A DNA stretch of 64,000 nucleotides. Origin: Segatella maculosa DSM 19339 = JCM 15638. Lineage in GTDB: Bacteria; Bacteroidota; Bacteroidia; Bacteroidales; Bacteroidaceae. This document shows, piece after piece, positions 8,985-17,373 of the stretch. The DNA is taken from positions 278,278-342,277 of the forward strand of contig NZ_KB908321.1 in the NCBI RefSeq assembly GCF_000382385.1, read 5' to 3'. Every line of letters starts with the position of its first letter. Position 1 is the first letter of the stretch. Below the pieces are notes generated by a model. It was not told the DNA's origin. It saw only the letters and a list, made by a program, of their open reading frames with translations, and made no database searches. The position numbers and the translations under genes were made by a program.

Positions 8985-9345
8985 CACTCGTCCGACGGCT
9001 CGGAAGATAGTAAAACAAAAAAAGAACGCTTGTCCGACGGCTCGGTTGGAAGCTAAATAGAAAAAGAACTGTTATCCGAGGCCTCAGATGTGAAATTAAT
9101 TAGCGGAAAATGCTATCCGAGGTCTCAGATGTGAAATTAATTAACGGAAAATGTTATCCGAGACCTCGGATGTGAAATTAATTAACGGAAAATGCTATCC
9201 GAGGCCTCGGATGTGAAATTAATTAACAGAAAGTGTTATCCGAGGCCTCGGATGGAAGAAAAAGAAAGATTAAACTGTTTTCCGAGGGCTCGGAAGATAA
9301 AAAATACAAAAAGAAACTGTCGTCCGACGCCGTAGAACCATCGGG
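8985..9345. repeat. Array of about nine 41-bp units with a 14-bp palindrome
   Basis: Core units start at 9070, 9111, 9152, 9193 and 9234 (exactly 41 bp apart) with TCCGAGGCCTCGGA or close variants, then GTGAAATTAATTAACGG. Looser units lie at about 8988, 9030, 9276 and 9318 with TCCGACGGCTCGG or TCCGAGGGCTCGGA. There are no unique spacers. The array sits in the divergent gap between the glycosidase and the small RNA/kinase genes. Confidence 0.9.
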
Positions 9346-9450
9346 AGGGTTCTTTTACCCCGAGCTGGCATAGTCTGTTTCTCATAATCATACTCCTCCT
9401 CTAAGCGCGATTCGCTTCCGTTAAAAGAAACAAAAAAAACGGGAAAAGGC

Positions 9451-9481
9451 TTTGAAACTATTGGGAAATATTGTATCTTCG
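9451..9481 (+). promoter_or_regulatory. Promoter of a candidate small RNA
   Basis: TTTG at 9451-9454, 19 bp, TATCTTCG at 9474-9481 (one mismatch to TAnnTTTG). No open frame of note begins before the terminator at 9575-9608. Confidence 0.6.
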
Positions 9482-9485
9482 CGTC

Positions 9486-9608
9486 AATTATGATATTAAA
9501 GTATCGGATTGTTTCCGAGAAATATATTTTTGATTTGTTTTAGTAGATTAGTTTTTAAAGTAGTTTGTTTTTGGAAATCGGTTGTCGTGACGACATCCGA
9601 TTTTTTTG
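9486..9608 (+). ncRNA. Candidate small RNA of about 120 nt
   Basis: Bounded by the promoter at 9451-9481 and a strong intrinsic terminator. The body is AU-rich and contains the small dyad TCGGATTGTTTCCGA near 9502-9516. I cannot match it to a named RNA family. It could instead be an attenuated leader of the kinase operon, but a separate promoter follows the terminator, which favours an independent transcript. Confidence 0.45.
9575..9608 (+). terminator. Intrinsic terminator of the candidate small RNA
   Basis: ATCGGTTGTCG (9577-9587), loop TGA, CGACATCCGAT (9591-9601): an 11-bp stem with one mismatch, running into seven T residues. Confidence 0.8.
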
Positions 9609-9617
9609 TTTATTCAC

Positions 9618-9648
9618 TTTGATGTTTATTCCTTTATTCCTATCTTTG
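9618..9648 (+). promoter_or_regulatory. Promoter of the small-protein/kinase/murU/guaA group
   Basis: TTTG at 9618-9621, 19 bp, TATCTTTG at 9641-9648: a perfect consensus. The first ATG follows only 4 bp later (9653), so the transcript would be leaderless or nearly so for the small protein. Confidence 0.8.
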
Positions 9649-9652
9649 CAGC

Positions 9653-9829
9653 ATGAAAATTAAAATCGATTGGAAACATGTGGTATTGTTGGCCTTCGTG
9701 GCCTCGTTGTTGCTTTACGTCACGCGGTCGTTCTTCATGTCTTTGGGCATCATGATGATACTGCTGCTCATCGATGCGCTGTTGGTACAGTGGGAAAACA
9801 ATCGGAAGAACAGGAATAAATACAAGTAA
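9653..9829 (+). CDS. Small membrane protein, 58 residues
   Basis: The frame starts MKIKIDWKHVVLLAFVASLL, has a second hydrophobic stretch (SLGIMMILLLIDALLV) and ends with a basic tail (NNRKNRNKYK). Two membrane helices are likely. It ends 2 bases before the ATG of the kinase gene, which argues that it is translated. A GTG at 9677 is a possible later start if a leader is needed. Family not recognised. Confidence 0.65.
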   Translation: MKIKIDWKHVVLLAFVASLLLYVTRSFFMSLGIMMILLLIDALLVQWENNRKNRNKYK

Positions 9830-9831
9830 TC

Positions 9832-11376
9832 ATGCAGCAACTGACAGCACTTTACGTGCGCTACACGGGTGAGAAACCGGCTTCGATAGCGCAGATACCC
9901 GGTGCGGGCAGCAATCGGCAATACTTCCGTTTCGTGGGAAACAACGGTGAAAGCATTGTCGGTGTGATTGGAACAAGCCGCGACGAGAACCACGCTTTTA
10001 TCTATCTCGACCGCCATTTCATGCTGCGCAGGTTGCCCGTTCCTCGTGTCTTGGCGGTGAGCGACGATGAGTTGCGTTACCTTCAGACCGACTTAGGCCA
10101 CACGTCGCTGTATGATGCTATCAGCGGAGGGCGTGAAGCAGGTGGCCGTTACAACCAGAAAGAGCAGCAACTTCTTGTCTCTGCAATTCGGGAATTGCCC
10201 AATTTCCAGATGCGCGGCGCACGTGGACTCGACTGGAACAACTGTTATCCGCAGCCTGAATTTGATGAGGAAAGCGTGTTGTTCGACCTCAATTACTTTA
10301 AATATTGCTTCTTGAAGGCCACCGGACTCGATTTTCATGAGTTGAAACTTGAGGCCAATTTCCGTATGTTTGCCAAGGACTTGACGGCCGAGAGCGGTGA
10401 GAGCTTCCTCTATCGCGACTTTCAGGCACGCAACATCATGCTTGACAGCGACGGCAATCCCTACTTTATCGACTTCCAAGGTGGCCGAAAGGGTCCTTAT
10501 TATTACGACCTTGCTTCTTTCCTTTGGCAGGCATCTGCCCACTATTCATTCAAGCTTCGTCGTCGCTTGGTCTATGAGTATTACGACGCCTTGAAGCAAT
10601 ATACAGAGGTTCCGAGCGTGCGCCATTTCGTCAACAGACTGAGTCTTTTCGTGCTGTTCCGCCTGCTTCAGGTGCTTGGAGCATACGGTTTCCGCGGTTA
10701 TTTCGAAAGGAAGAAGCATTTCCTTGACTCCATTCAGCCGGCAATGGACAATCTCCGAGAGCTCTTAAAAATGAATTCCGGCATGTTCCCTTACCCTTAT
10801 CTGATGGACATGTTGCGGCGTCTGACCGAACTACCGCAGTTCACACAGATTGAAAAACCGGCCATGTCGCGTGCCGATGGCTATAAAACAACCGATAGTA
10901 AAGTATATGAAGCGCACCCTCAAGACGGTCCGGCTACGTTCTCGAAGTATGACGGTAAGGGGCCGTTGGTCGTTCGGGTGAATAGCTTTTCCTATCGCAA
11001 TGGCATTCCGGACGACCCTTCCGGAAACGGCGGAGGTTATGTCTTCGATTGTCGGAGCACGCATAACCCCGGACGATATGAGCCTTATAAGAAGCTCACA
11101 GGGCTGGACGAACCCGTCATTCGCTTTTTGGAAGACGACGGCGAAATCCTTTCTTTCCTTGAACATGTCTATAAATTGGCCGATCATCACGTAACCCGCT
11201 ATCTGCAACGTGGCTTCACCAGTCTGATGTTTTCATTCGGTTGTACGGGTGGTCAGCATCGTTCGGTCTACAGTGCCCAGCATCTGGCCGAGCATATTCA
11301 CCAGAAGTTCGGCATAGAAGTGCAGCTCGAACATCGTGAACAGCATATCCGACAGGTATTGAATGCAAAGAATTAA
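9832..11376 (+). CDS. AmgK-like sugar kinase fused to RapZ C-terminal domain
   Basis: A 514-residue two-domain protein. Residues about 1-330 form an aminoglycoside-phosphotransferase fold with the catalytic loop YRDFQARN (194-201) and metal site IDFQGGR (213-219), as in AmgK, which phosphorylates N-acetylmuramate or GlcNAc at C1. Residues about 378-508 match the RapZ C-terminal domain: DCRSTHNPG (406-414), TGLDEPV and GCTGGQHRSVY (470-480). In enterobacteria that domain senses glucosamine-6-phosphate and binds the GlmZ/GlmY RNAs. The next gene is MurU-like, completing the AmgK-MurU recycling pair. The domain calls are firm; sugar sensing or RNA binding by this protein is inference. Confidence 0.88.
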   Translation: MQQLTALYVRYTGEKPASIAQIPGAGSNRQYFRFVGNNGESIVGVIGTSRDENHAFIYLDRHFMLRRLPVPRVLAVSDDELRYLQTDLGHTSLYDAISGGREAGGRYNQKEQQLLVSAIRELPNFQMRGARGLDWNNCYPQPEFDEESVLFDLNYFKYCFLKATGLDFHELKLEANFRMFAKDLTAESGESFLYRDFQARNIMLDSDGNPYFIDFQGGRKGPYYYDLASFLWQASAHYSFKLRRRLVYEYYDALKQYTEVPSVRHFVNRLSLFVLFRLLQVLGAYGFRGYFERKKHFLDSIQPAMDNLRELLKMNSGMFPYPYLMDMLRRLTELPQFTQIEKPAMSRADGYKTTDSKVYEAHPQDGPATFSKYDGKGPLVVRVNSFSYRNGIPDDPSGNGGGYVFDCRSTHNPGRYEPYKKLTGLDEPVIRFLEDDGEILSFLEHVYKLADHHVTRYLQRGFTSLMFSFGCTGGQHRSVYSAQHLAEHIHQKFGIEVQLEHREQHIRQVLNAKN

Positions 11377-11422
11377 AGTCGTAAGTTCACAGAACAATCA
11401 CAATTGACGCATAAAACAGAAG

Positions 11423-12214
11423 ATGATGCAAGCAATGATATTCGCAGCAGGCTTGGGAACTCGCTTGAAACCGCTTACCGATCGTATGCCGAAAGCATTG
11501 GTAAGGGTAGGGGGGAAGCCGTTGCTTGAGCGCGTTCTCTTTCGATTGAAAGATGCCGGATTTAGCAGAATCGTCATCAACGTGCATCATTTTGCCGACC
11601 AAATTACAGACTATCTACGGGAAAACGATAATTTCGGGCTCGATATACACATCAGTAACGAGACTGAATTGCTTGAAACCGGAGGCGGCATCAAGCGGGC
11701 ACGTCCGCTCTTTACCCTTGATGCGCCCGTCTTGATACACAATGTGGACATCTTGAGCAATGTCGATTTACGGGAGTTTTATACATCAGACCGCAAAGTG
11801 ATGTGTGCTTCGTGTGGTGTTCCGCATGAAATGGCAGGCGCAGTGCTGCTTGTCAGCCGGCGAAAGACCAAGCGTTATCTGCTTTTCAACAATGAGATGC
11901 GTCTCGTGGGTTGGGTGAACATCGAGACAGGAGAGGTGAAAAGCCCTTACAAGGAAGTGCATAAAGCAACGCTTGATGACTTGCAGAAGCGTTTCCACAT
12001 GTATGCTTTCTCGGGCATACACTCGTTTTCTCCGCAGCTGTTCCCATTGATGGAAGCCTACCCCGACAAGTTTCCTATCATGGATTTCTACTTGCAAAAC
12101 TGTGACCGCGTAGCCATCAAGGGCTATGTGAAGGCTGATTTGAAGCTGATGGACGTGGGAAAACTTGACACGCTCGAGCAGGCTGAGGCCTTCATCGAAA
12201 GCCTACATCAATAA
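11423..12214 (+). CDS. MurU-like sugar-phosphate nucleotidyltransferase
   Basis: A 263-residue nucleotidyltransferase of the glucose-1-phosphate thymidylyl/uridylyl type. The signature FAAGLGTRLKPLTDRMPKAL lies at residues 6-25, followed by GGKPLLE, an acidic metal site (HNVDILSN) and ETGGGIKRA. Next to an AmgK-like kinase the natural role is transfer of UMP to MurNAc-1-phosphate, giving UDP-MurNAc without de novo MurA/MurB. Mannose-1-phosphate guanylyltransferase activity cannot be excluded from sequence alone. The start is MMQAM; either Met could be used. Gap of 46 bp after the kinase and 30 bp before guaA. Confidence 0.85.
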   Translation: MMQAMIFAAGLGTRLKPLTDRMPKALVRVGGKPLLERVLFRLKDAGFSRIVINVHHFADQITDYLRENDNFGLDIHISNETELLETGGGIKRARPLFTLDAPVLIHNVDILSNVDLREFYTSDRKVMCASCGVPHEMAGAVLLVSRRKTKRYLLFNNEMRLVGWVNIETGEVKSPYKEVHKATLDDLQKRFHMYAFSGIHSFSPQLFPLMEAYPDKFPIMDFYLQNCDRVAIKGYVKADLKLMDVGKLDTLEQAEAFIESLHQ

Positions 12215-12244
12215 CGAAATAACATTAATCATCATATAATCATT

Positions 12245-13789
12245 ATGCAACAGAAGATAATCATTCTTGACTTCGGTTCACAAACCACGCAGCTTATCGG
12301 CCGCCGTGTGCGCGAATTGGACACCTTCTGCGAGATTTTTTCCTACAACAAGTTCCCAAAAGACGACCCGGATATCATCGGTGTCATCTTGAGTGGCAGT
12401 CCTTATTCCGTCCATGACAAGGAAGCTTTCAAGGCAAACTTGGACTTGTTCGTTGGCAAATATCCCGTTCTGGGCATCTGTTATGGCGCACAATATATCG
12501 CTCATGCCAATGGAGGAAAGGTTGAACAAACCGGAACGCGCGAGTATGGTCGTGCCAATTTGGAGACAATCGACATGGATTGTGCCGTGTTCAAAGGCTT
12601 CGAGAAAGGCTCACAAGTGTGGATGAGCCATGGAGACACGATAACTTCCATTCCCGAAGGCTTCCATGTTACCGGATCGACCGGCGACGTGAAGTATGCA
12701 GCCTTTGCCAATGAGGCCGACCGCGTGTGGTGTGTTCAGTTCCACCCCGAGGTATATCATTCCACACAAGGCATGCAGTTGCTCCGTAATTTTGTGGTAG
12801 ACATCTGCGGAAGCAGGCAGGAATGGAGCCCTGCTTCATTCGTTGAAAGCACTGTTTCTGCGTTGAAAGCACAGTTGGGTAACGACAAAGTGATCCTCGG
12901 TTTGTCGGGAGGTGTTGACTCATCTGTGTGTGCCACCTTATTAAATAAGGCCATCGGGAAGAACCTCACCTGCATTTTCGTGGACCATGGCATGCTCCGA
13001 AAGAACGAGTTCTCCAAGGTAATGGAGGCTTATCAAGGCTTGGGACTGAACGTAATTGGCGTTGATGCAAGTGAGAAGTTCTTCAAAGACCTTGAAGGAG
13101 TGACCGACCCTGAAGAGAAACGTAAGCTTATCGGCCGCGATTTCGTAGAGGTGTTCAATGCCGAAGCCAAGAAGATTAGCGATGCCAAGTGGCTGGCTCA
13201 GGGCACAATCTACCCCGATCGTATCGAGAGTTTGAGTATCACGGGCATGACAATCAAGAGCCATCACAACGTAGGAGGGCTGCCCAAAGAGATGAAACTC
13301 AAGCTTTGTGAACCCTTACAGTGGCTCTTTAAGGACGAAGTTCGACGTGTGGGTTATGAATTGGGTATGCCGGAACGTCTCATCAAACGGCATCCGTTTC
13401 CCGGTCCGGGCCTTGCCGTTCGCATCTTGGGTGACATCACTCGCGAGAAAGTTCGCATTCTTCAAGAGGCCGATAACATCTATATTGAGAAGCTACATCA
13501 CTACAAAATGCCCGACGGAACGCCTCTTTATGACAGCGTATGGCAGGCAGGTGCCGTGCTGCTTTCAACTATTCGATCGGTCGGAGTGATGGGTGACGAG
13601 CGCACATACGAGCACCCTGTGGCCCTCCGCGCCGTGACTTCGATGGACGCCATGACTGCGGATTGGGCGCATCTGCCTTATGATTTCATGGCAGAAGTGT
13701 CCAACGAGATTATCCGAAAGGTGAAAGGTGTCAACCGTGTTTGCTATGACATTTCTTCGAAACCGCCTTCGACGATAGAGTGGGAATAG
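12245..13789 (+). CDS. guaA: GMP synthase (glutamine-hydrolysing)
   Basis: XMP plus glutamine plus ATP to GMP, in the cytosol. The 514-residue enzyme has a class I glutamine amidotransferase domain ([17 protein letters not shown] at the N terminus, nucleophile Cys79 in GICYGAQ, His167 and Glu169 in FHPE). An ATP-pyrophosphatase domain follows with the P-loop SGGVDSS (221-227), and a C-terminal dimerisation domain ending [11 protein letters not shown]. It is the last gene of the rightward group that begins at 9653. All catalytic residues are present. Confidence 0.97.
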   Translation: MQQKIIILDFGSQTTQLIGRRVRELDTFCEIFSYNKFPKDDPDIIGVILSGSPYSVHDKEAFKANLDLFVGKYPVLGICYGAQYIAHANGGKVEQTGTREYGRANLETIDMDCAVFKGFEKGSQVWMSHGDTITSIPEGFHVTGSTGDVKYAAFANEADRVWCVQFHPEVYHSTQGMQLLRNFVVDICGSRQEWSPASFVESTVSALKAQLGNDKVILGLSGGVDSSVCATLLNKAIGKNLTCIFVDHGMLRKNEFSKVMEAYQGLGLNVIGVDASEKFFKDLEGVTDPEEKRKLIGRDFVEVFNAEAKKISDAKWLAQGTIYPDRIESLSITGMTIKSHHNVGGLPKEMKLKLCEPLQWLFKDEVRRVGYELGMPERLIKRHPFPGPGLAVRILGDITREKVRILQEADNIYIEKLHHYKMPDGTPLYDSVWQAGAVLLSTIRSVGVMGDERTYEHPVALRAVTSMDAMTADWAHLPYDFMAEVSNEIIRKVKGVNRVCYDISSKPPSTIEWE

Positions 13790-13878
13790 GCGTTTGCTGC
13801 TCCTGTTTTGTCAAAACAATATCAGAAAAAACGGGGTTGGAAATCTGTGAAATAGAATTCGGATGGTTGAAAATACGT

Positions 13879-13960
13879 GGTTGCAAGGAGAAGCTTGTGA
13901 GGTTTTGAGCTGCAAAGACAGGGTTTTTCGTGCAAGTGATAAGGTTTTGCATGCCAACTC
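13879..13960. repeat. Short GGTT(TTG) repeat, 21-22 bp period
   Basis: GGTTGCAAGG, GGTTTTGAGCTGC, GGTTTTTCGTGC and GGTTTTGCATGCC begin at 13879, 13901, 13922 and 13943. It is degenerate but regularly phased. It lies in the 700-bp gene-free gap between guaA and the methyltransferase. Confidence 0.45.
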
Positions 13961-13980
13961 GCTACATTTCGCTGCTTGTT

Positions 13981-14090
13981 TCAGCCATTTAAGCGCATAA
14001 CCTCAGTTATATTGCACGCTGAAATGAGCCATATTGTACGGTGAAATGGCTGAGATTGCATCACAATATGGCTCGGTGTGGTAAACTGCT
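13981..14090. repeat. ATGGCTGA-family dyad repeats
   Basis: Copies of CAGCCATTT, ATATTGCACGCTGAAATGA, ATATTGTACGGTGAAATGG and CAATATGGCTCGG fall about 22 bp apart. A further copy (ATATTGCACGGTGAAATGGC) is at 14230-14249. The family is shared with 1.8 and 56.0 kb. Confidence 0.7.
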
Positions 14091-14099
14091 GAGCGAATG

Positions 14100-14190
14100 T
14101 AGGGACACACGGTTCCTGCGTCTGCTCTAACAATCTTGTATATTCGGTTTCCCTTTTCACTTGAGCGGACGCACGAACCGTGCGTCCCTA
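14100..14190. repeat. REP-like inverted repeat (two 28-bp arms)
   Basis: The arm at 14100-14127 (TAGGGACACACGGTTCC...) and its inverse at 14163-14190 (...GAACCGTGCGTCCCTA) match in 25 of 28 positions and are separated by 35 bp. The right arm is itself nearly palindromic (GGACGCACGAACCGTGCGTCC around an off-centre axis). No transposase lies nearby. It resembles a REP doublet or a very small non-autonomous element. Confidence 0.65.
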
Positions 14191-14435
14191 TATCTCTGTT
14201 TCGGCCATATTTCGCGTAGAAGTGGGTATATTGCACGGTGAAATGGCTGAAAAGGTGTGTCTTTTTAGTCTGTATTCTTGTTTGATTATTGTAAAACTTT
14301 GATAATAAGTGGATTATAAAGCTATGAAAACCGGGCTTGTTTTGAGTGTGATAGGACTTCGTGAACGATACGAAAGCATTTTGTAAATAATTTTACGATT
14401 GCAATGTATGCGTTTTGCGGAGGTGTGTTTCCGGA

Positions 14436-14467
14436 TTTGGATAATTCATTTTAATTGCTTAATTTTG
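14436..14467 (+). promoter_or_regulatory. Promoter of the DNA methyltransferase
   Basis: TTTG at 14436-14439, 20 bp, TAATTTTG at 14460-14467. The predicted start of transcription near 14472 leaves a leader of about 24 nt to the ATG at 14496 but only a few bases to the TTG at 14478, so it favours the ATG. Confidence 0.65.
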
Positions 14468-14495
14468 CTTCATAGAATTGGAATTTATAGGGAAT

Positions 14496-15482
14496 ATGCC
14501 GGGAAAAACTAAGGAACGGGCACACAGAAACAAGACGCTCAGCGTGTCGGAAGCAGAACGTCCGATGTTGGAGTCGCAGATTTGTAGTCTTGATGACTTG
14601 AAATCAAACTTCCATGACGACATGGTTGTGCATGGAGATTTGCTTGAATGCTTGGATTTTATCCCTGATGCATACTTTGATCTGGTGATTATCGACCCAC
14701 CGTATAATTTGGATAAGGATTTCAACGGACGTCGGTTCTCGGCTATGGACACCGAGGCTTATGAGGAATATCTGCACAGTTGGTTTGGTAAAGTGTGCGA
14801 TAAATTGAAAGAGACAGGCTCGCTTTACATGTGTGGAGATTGGAAATGCACATCAGCCATGCAAAGGGTGGTAGAGGAAAAGCTGACGGTTGTGAACCGA
14901 ATCACGTGGCAACGGGAGAAAGGACGGGGCGCAAAGGCTAATTGGAAGAATGGAATGGAAGATATTTGGTTTGCAGTCAAGAACCCGAAGCGTTATTATT
15001 TCGACGTTGACTCGGTGATGGTCAGGCGGAAGGTCATGGCTCCTTATAAAGAGAATGGGGAACCCAAGGATTGGGAGGAGACACAACAGGGGAATTTTCG
15101 GCTGACCTATCCTTCTAATTTCTGGGATGACATCAGCGTTCCTTTTTGGTCTATGCCCGAGAATACGGATCATCCAACGCAAAAGCCCGAGAAATTGTAC
15201 GCAAAGTTGGTGCTTGCTTCTTCAAAGAAAGGCGACAAGTTGTTCGATCCCTTTCTTGGCAGCGGCACTTCGGCTGTTGTTGCAAGGAAACTCGGCAGAA
15301 GTTTCTGTGGCATAGAGGTCAATCGGGAGTACTGTTTGTGGGCCGTAAAGCGGCTCATCAATGCCATTTCCGACCCAATTATCCAAGGATATGCCGATGG
15401 TGTCTTTTGGGAAAGGAACTCTTTTGGCTTTCAAAAGCGGGCATCAACGGCCAAAACTCATAATGGGAGCCGTAAGAAATGA
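14496..15482 (+). CDS. Orphan DNA methyltransferase, beta class (N6-adenine or N4-cytosine)
   Basis: Site-specific DNA methyltransferase of 328 residues. The catalytic motif IV DPPY (67-70, in LVIIDPPYNLDKDF) precedes the AdoMet-binding motif DPFLGSGTSA (251-260), an order that marks the beta class. The variable segment between them (about 110-220) would hold the target-recognition region. HPTQKPEKLY (226-235) is the usual motif before the AdoMet site. No restriction endonuclease or specificity subunit adjoins it, so the role is probably regulatory or protective rather than restriction. The recognition site cannot be predicted. ATG 14496 preferred over TTG 14478. Confidence 0.9.
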   Translation: MPGKTKERAHRNKTLSVSEAERPMLESQICSLDDLKSNFHDDMVVHGDLLECLDFIPDAYFDLVIIDPPYNLDKDFNGRRFSAMDTEAYEEYLHSWFGKVCDKLKETGSLYMCGDWKCTSAMQRVVEEKLTVVNRITWQREKGRGAKANWKNGMEDIWFAVKNPKRYYFDVDSVMVRRKVMAPYKENGEPKDWEETQQGNFRLTYPSNFWDDISVPFWSMPENTDHPTQKPEKLYAKLVLASSKKGDKLFDPFLGSGTSAVVARKLGRSFCGIEVNREYCLWAVKRLINAISDPIIQGYADGVFWERNSFGFQKRASTAKTHNGSRKK

Positions 15483-15520
15483 TGCTTATCTATCTCATTG
15501 AACGGTGTTTATGCCATAAA

Positions 15521-15550
15521 AGCCCGAAACCGAATGCACGATTTCGGGCT
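15521..15550 (-). terminator. Terminator between mscL and the methyltransferase
   Basis: AGCCCGAAA (15521-15529) pairs with TTTCGGGCT (15542-15550) across a 12-nt loop. Read leftward the stem is followed by TTTTAT, so it best serves mscL, but it may work both ways between these convergent genes. Confidence 0.7.
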
Positions 15551-15575
15551 CTTATAAGGCCTGAATAGAAATCGT

Positions 15576-16001
15576 TTACTTGTTTTTCAGCAGGTCACGT
15601 ATCTCTGTCAGCAACTTCTCTTCAGCTGTCGGCTCGGGTTTCGGAGCCGGAGTTGCAGACTCTTCTACCTTCTTTTTGGCCAGTTTGTTGATGCCTTTCA
15701 CCAGCAGGAACACGCAGAAAGCGATGATGATGAAGTCGAATGTCGTCTGTAGGAAATTGCCATAGTTGATGGAAACGCCCTCCATCTTCTCTACACCGGG
15801 GATTTCTACGGTTGGAAGGGTAAGCTTTAGGTCGGTGAACTTTACGCCTCCGATGAGCCAACCGATAGGCGGCATGATGATGTCATTGACGATTGAAGTG
15901 ACGATTTTGCCGAAAGCGCCACCGATGATCACACCGACAGCCATGTCGACTGCATTGCCTTTCACGGCAAAGTCTTTGAATTCTTGAATGAATTTACTCA
16001 T
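15576..16001 (-). CDS. mscL: Large-conductance mechanosensitive channel
   Basis: Inner-membrane pentameric emergency valve opened by membrane tension on hypo-osmotic shock. The 141-residue protein begins [20 protein letters not shown], has pore helix TM1 ([20 protein letters not shown]), a periplasmic loop (about 45-75), TM2 ([18 protein letters not shown]) and a C-terminal charged bundle ([15 protein letters not shown]). Normal length. Monocistronic and convergent with the methyltransferase gene. No clear TAnnTTTG element lies upstream. Confidence 0.97.
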   Translation of the reverse strand: MSKFIQEFKDFAVKGNAVDMAVGVIIGGAFGKIVTSIVNDIIMPPIGWLIGGVKFTDLKLTLPTVEIPGVEKMEGVSINYGNFLQTTFDFIIIAFCVFLLVKGINKLAKKKVEESATPAPKPEPTAEEKLLTEIRDLLKNK

Positions 16002-16173
16002 GTTTGTTATATTAATAATGTGTGCTTAGGTGTAAATTTGTAAGCGGTTCGTTTGCCATATAGAGTTTACAATCTCCTCAATGATGAAATCCTGTAGCCT
16101 TATATATGCCATAGAACCCGATTTTTTAATATATTTAATACACCTTGCGCCTGCAAAAATAAAAAAAATATTG

Positions 16174-16181
16174 TATCTTTG
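16174..16181 (+). promoter_or_regulatory. -7 element of gapA
   Basis: TATCTTTG, an exact -7 consensus, 70 bp before the ATG. The -33 region is poor, with only a TTG at 16145, which is too far upstream. The predicted leader of about 65 nt is A/T-rich. Confidence 0.6.
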
Positions 16182-16251
16182 CAATCGTAACAGACAAAAT
16201 ATTGATTAAAAGATATTGTTTTATAAACCTTTATAAAAATTAAAATTAAAA

Positions 16252-17280
16252 ATGGTAAATGTAGCTATTAACGGCTTTGGCCGTATTGGTCGTCTCGCAT
16301 TCCGTCAGATGTTTGAGGCAGAGGGTTATGAGGTTGTTGCTATCAATGACTTGACAAGTCCTAAGATGTTGGCTCATCTCTTGAAGTATGACACTGCACA
16401 GGGTGGCTTTGCCGGCAAGTTCGGTGAGGGCAAACACACTGTTGAGGCAACAGAAGACTCTATCATTGTTGATGGAAAGGAAATCAAAATCTCTGCAGAA
16501 AAGGACGCTGCCAACTGCCCATGGGCTGCCAACAAGGTAGATGTTGTCCTTGAATGTACTGGTTTCTACACTTCTAAGGAGAAGGCTTCGGCTCACTTGA
16601 AGGCTGGTGCAAAGAAAGTTGTTATCTCGGCTCCTGCTGGTAACGACCTGCCTACTATTGTGTACAACACCAACCACAAGACTTTGACCGCAGCTGACAC
16701 CGTTATCTCTGCAGCATCTTGCACCACCAACTGTTTGGCTCCTATGGCTGCAGCATTGAATGCATACGCTCCTATCCAGAGTGGTATCATGTCTACCATT
16801 CACGCTTACACAGGTGACCAGATGATTCTTGACGGTCCGCAGCGCAAGGGCGACCTCCGTCGTTCACGTGCCGGTGCATGCAACATTGTTCCTAACTCAA
16901 CTGGTGCTGCCAAGGCTATTGGTCTTGTTATCCCAGAATTGAACGGTAAGTTGATTGGTTCTGCACAGCGCGTTCCGACTCCTACAGGTTCTACAACAAT
17001 CCTTGTTGCCGTTGTTAAGGGTAACAACGTTACTGTTGAGGGAATCAACGCAGCCATGAAGGCAGCTTCAACAGAAAGTTTCGGTTACACAGAGGATCAA
17101 ATCGTTTCTTCAGATATCATCGGTATGCGTTTCGGCTCATTGTTCGATGCAACTCAGACCATGGTAAGCAAGATTAGCGATGATTGCTATCAGGTACAAG
17201 TTGTTTCTTGGTATGACAATGAGAACTCTTACACCTCTCAGATGGTTCGTACGATTAAGTACTTCGCTGAGTTGAAGTAA
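16252..17280 (+). CDS. gapA: Glyceraldehyde-3-phosphate dehydrogenase
   Basis: Oxidises glyceraldehyde-3-phosphate to 1,3-bisphosphoglycerate with NAD(P) and phosphate. The 342-residue protein has the Rossmann start [17 protein letters not shown]. The active-site segment [12 protein letters not shown] carries nucleophile Cys157, with His184 in [10 protein letters not shown], and the C terminus [13 protein letters not shown] is typical. Asp33 in AINDLT suggests NAD preference. The gene has its own promoter and terminator and a codon choice typical of a highly expressed gene. Confidence 0.97.
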   Translation: MVNVAINGFGRIGRLAFRQMFEAEGYEVVAINDLTSPKMLAHLLKYDTAQGGFAGKFGEGKHTVEATEDSIIVDGKEIKISAEKDAANCPWAANKVDVVLECTGFYTSKEKASAHLKAGAKKVVISAPAGNDLPTIVYNTNHKTLTAADTVISAASCTTNCLAPMAAALNAYAPIQSGIMSTIHAYTGDQMILDGPQRKGDLRRSRAGACNIVPNSTGAAKAIGLVIPELNGKLIGSAQRVPTPTGSTTILVAVVKGNNVTVEGINAAMKAASTESFGYTEDQIVSSDIIGMRFGSLFDATQTMVSKISDDCYQVQVVSWYDNENSYTSQMVRTIKYFAELK

Positions 17281-17340
17281 TACCACGTACAAGTCATCAG
17301 CTTCTTTTTCCTTTTTAGGAAAGAGATCGCAGACAAATAT

Positions 17341-17373
17341 AATCCCTACCGCTTTGTCGGCAGGGATTTTTTT
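17341..17373 (+). terminator. Terminator of gapA
   Basis: AATCCCTACCG (17341-17351) pairs with CGGCAGGGATT (17358-17368) with one mismatch and is followed by a T run. The loop carries TTTG (17353-17356), which is the -33 box of the next gene. Confidence 0.8.

Noticed and set aside
8863..9018. 52-residue N-terminal extension of the GHL10 gene
   Set aside because: It runs into the 41-bp array and across a -7 element, and the ATG at 8862 begins a clear signal peptide.
9334..9357. Small terminator AGAACC-GGTTCT-TTT
   Set aside because: Only 6 bp of stem, no gene upstream that would need it on this strand, and it borders the 41-bp array.
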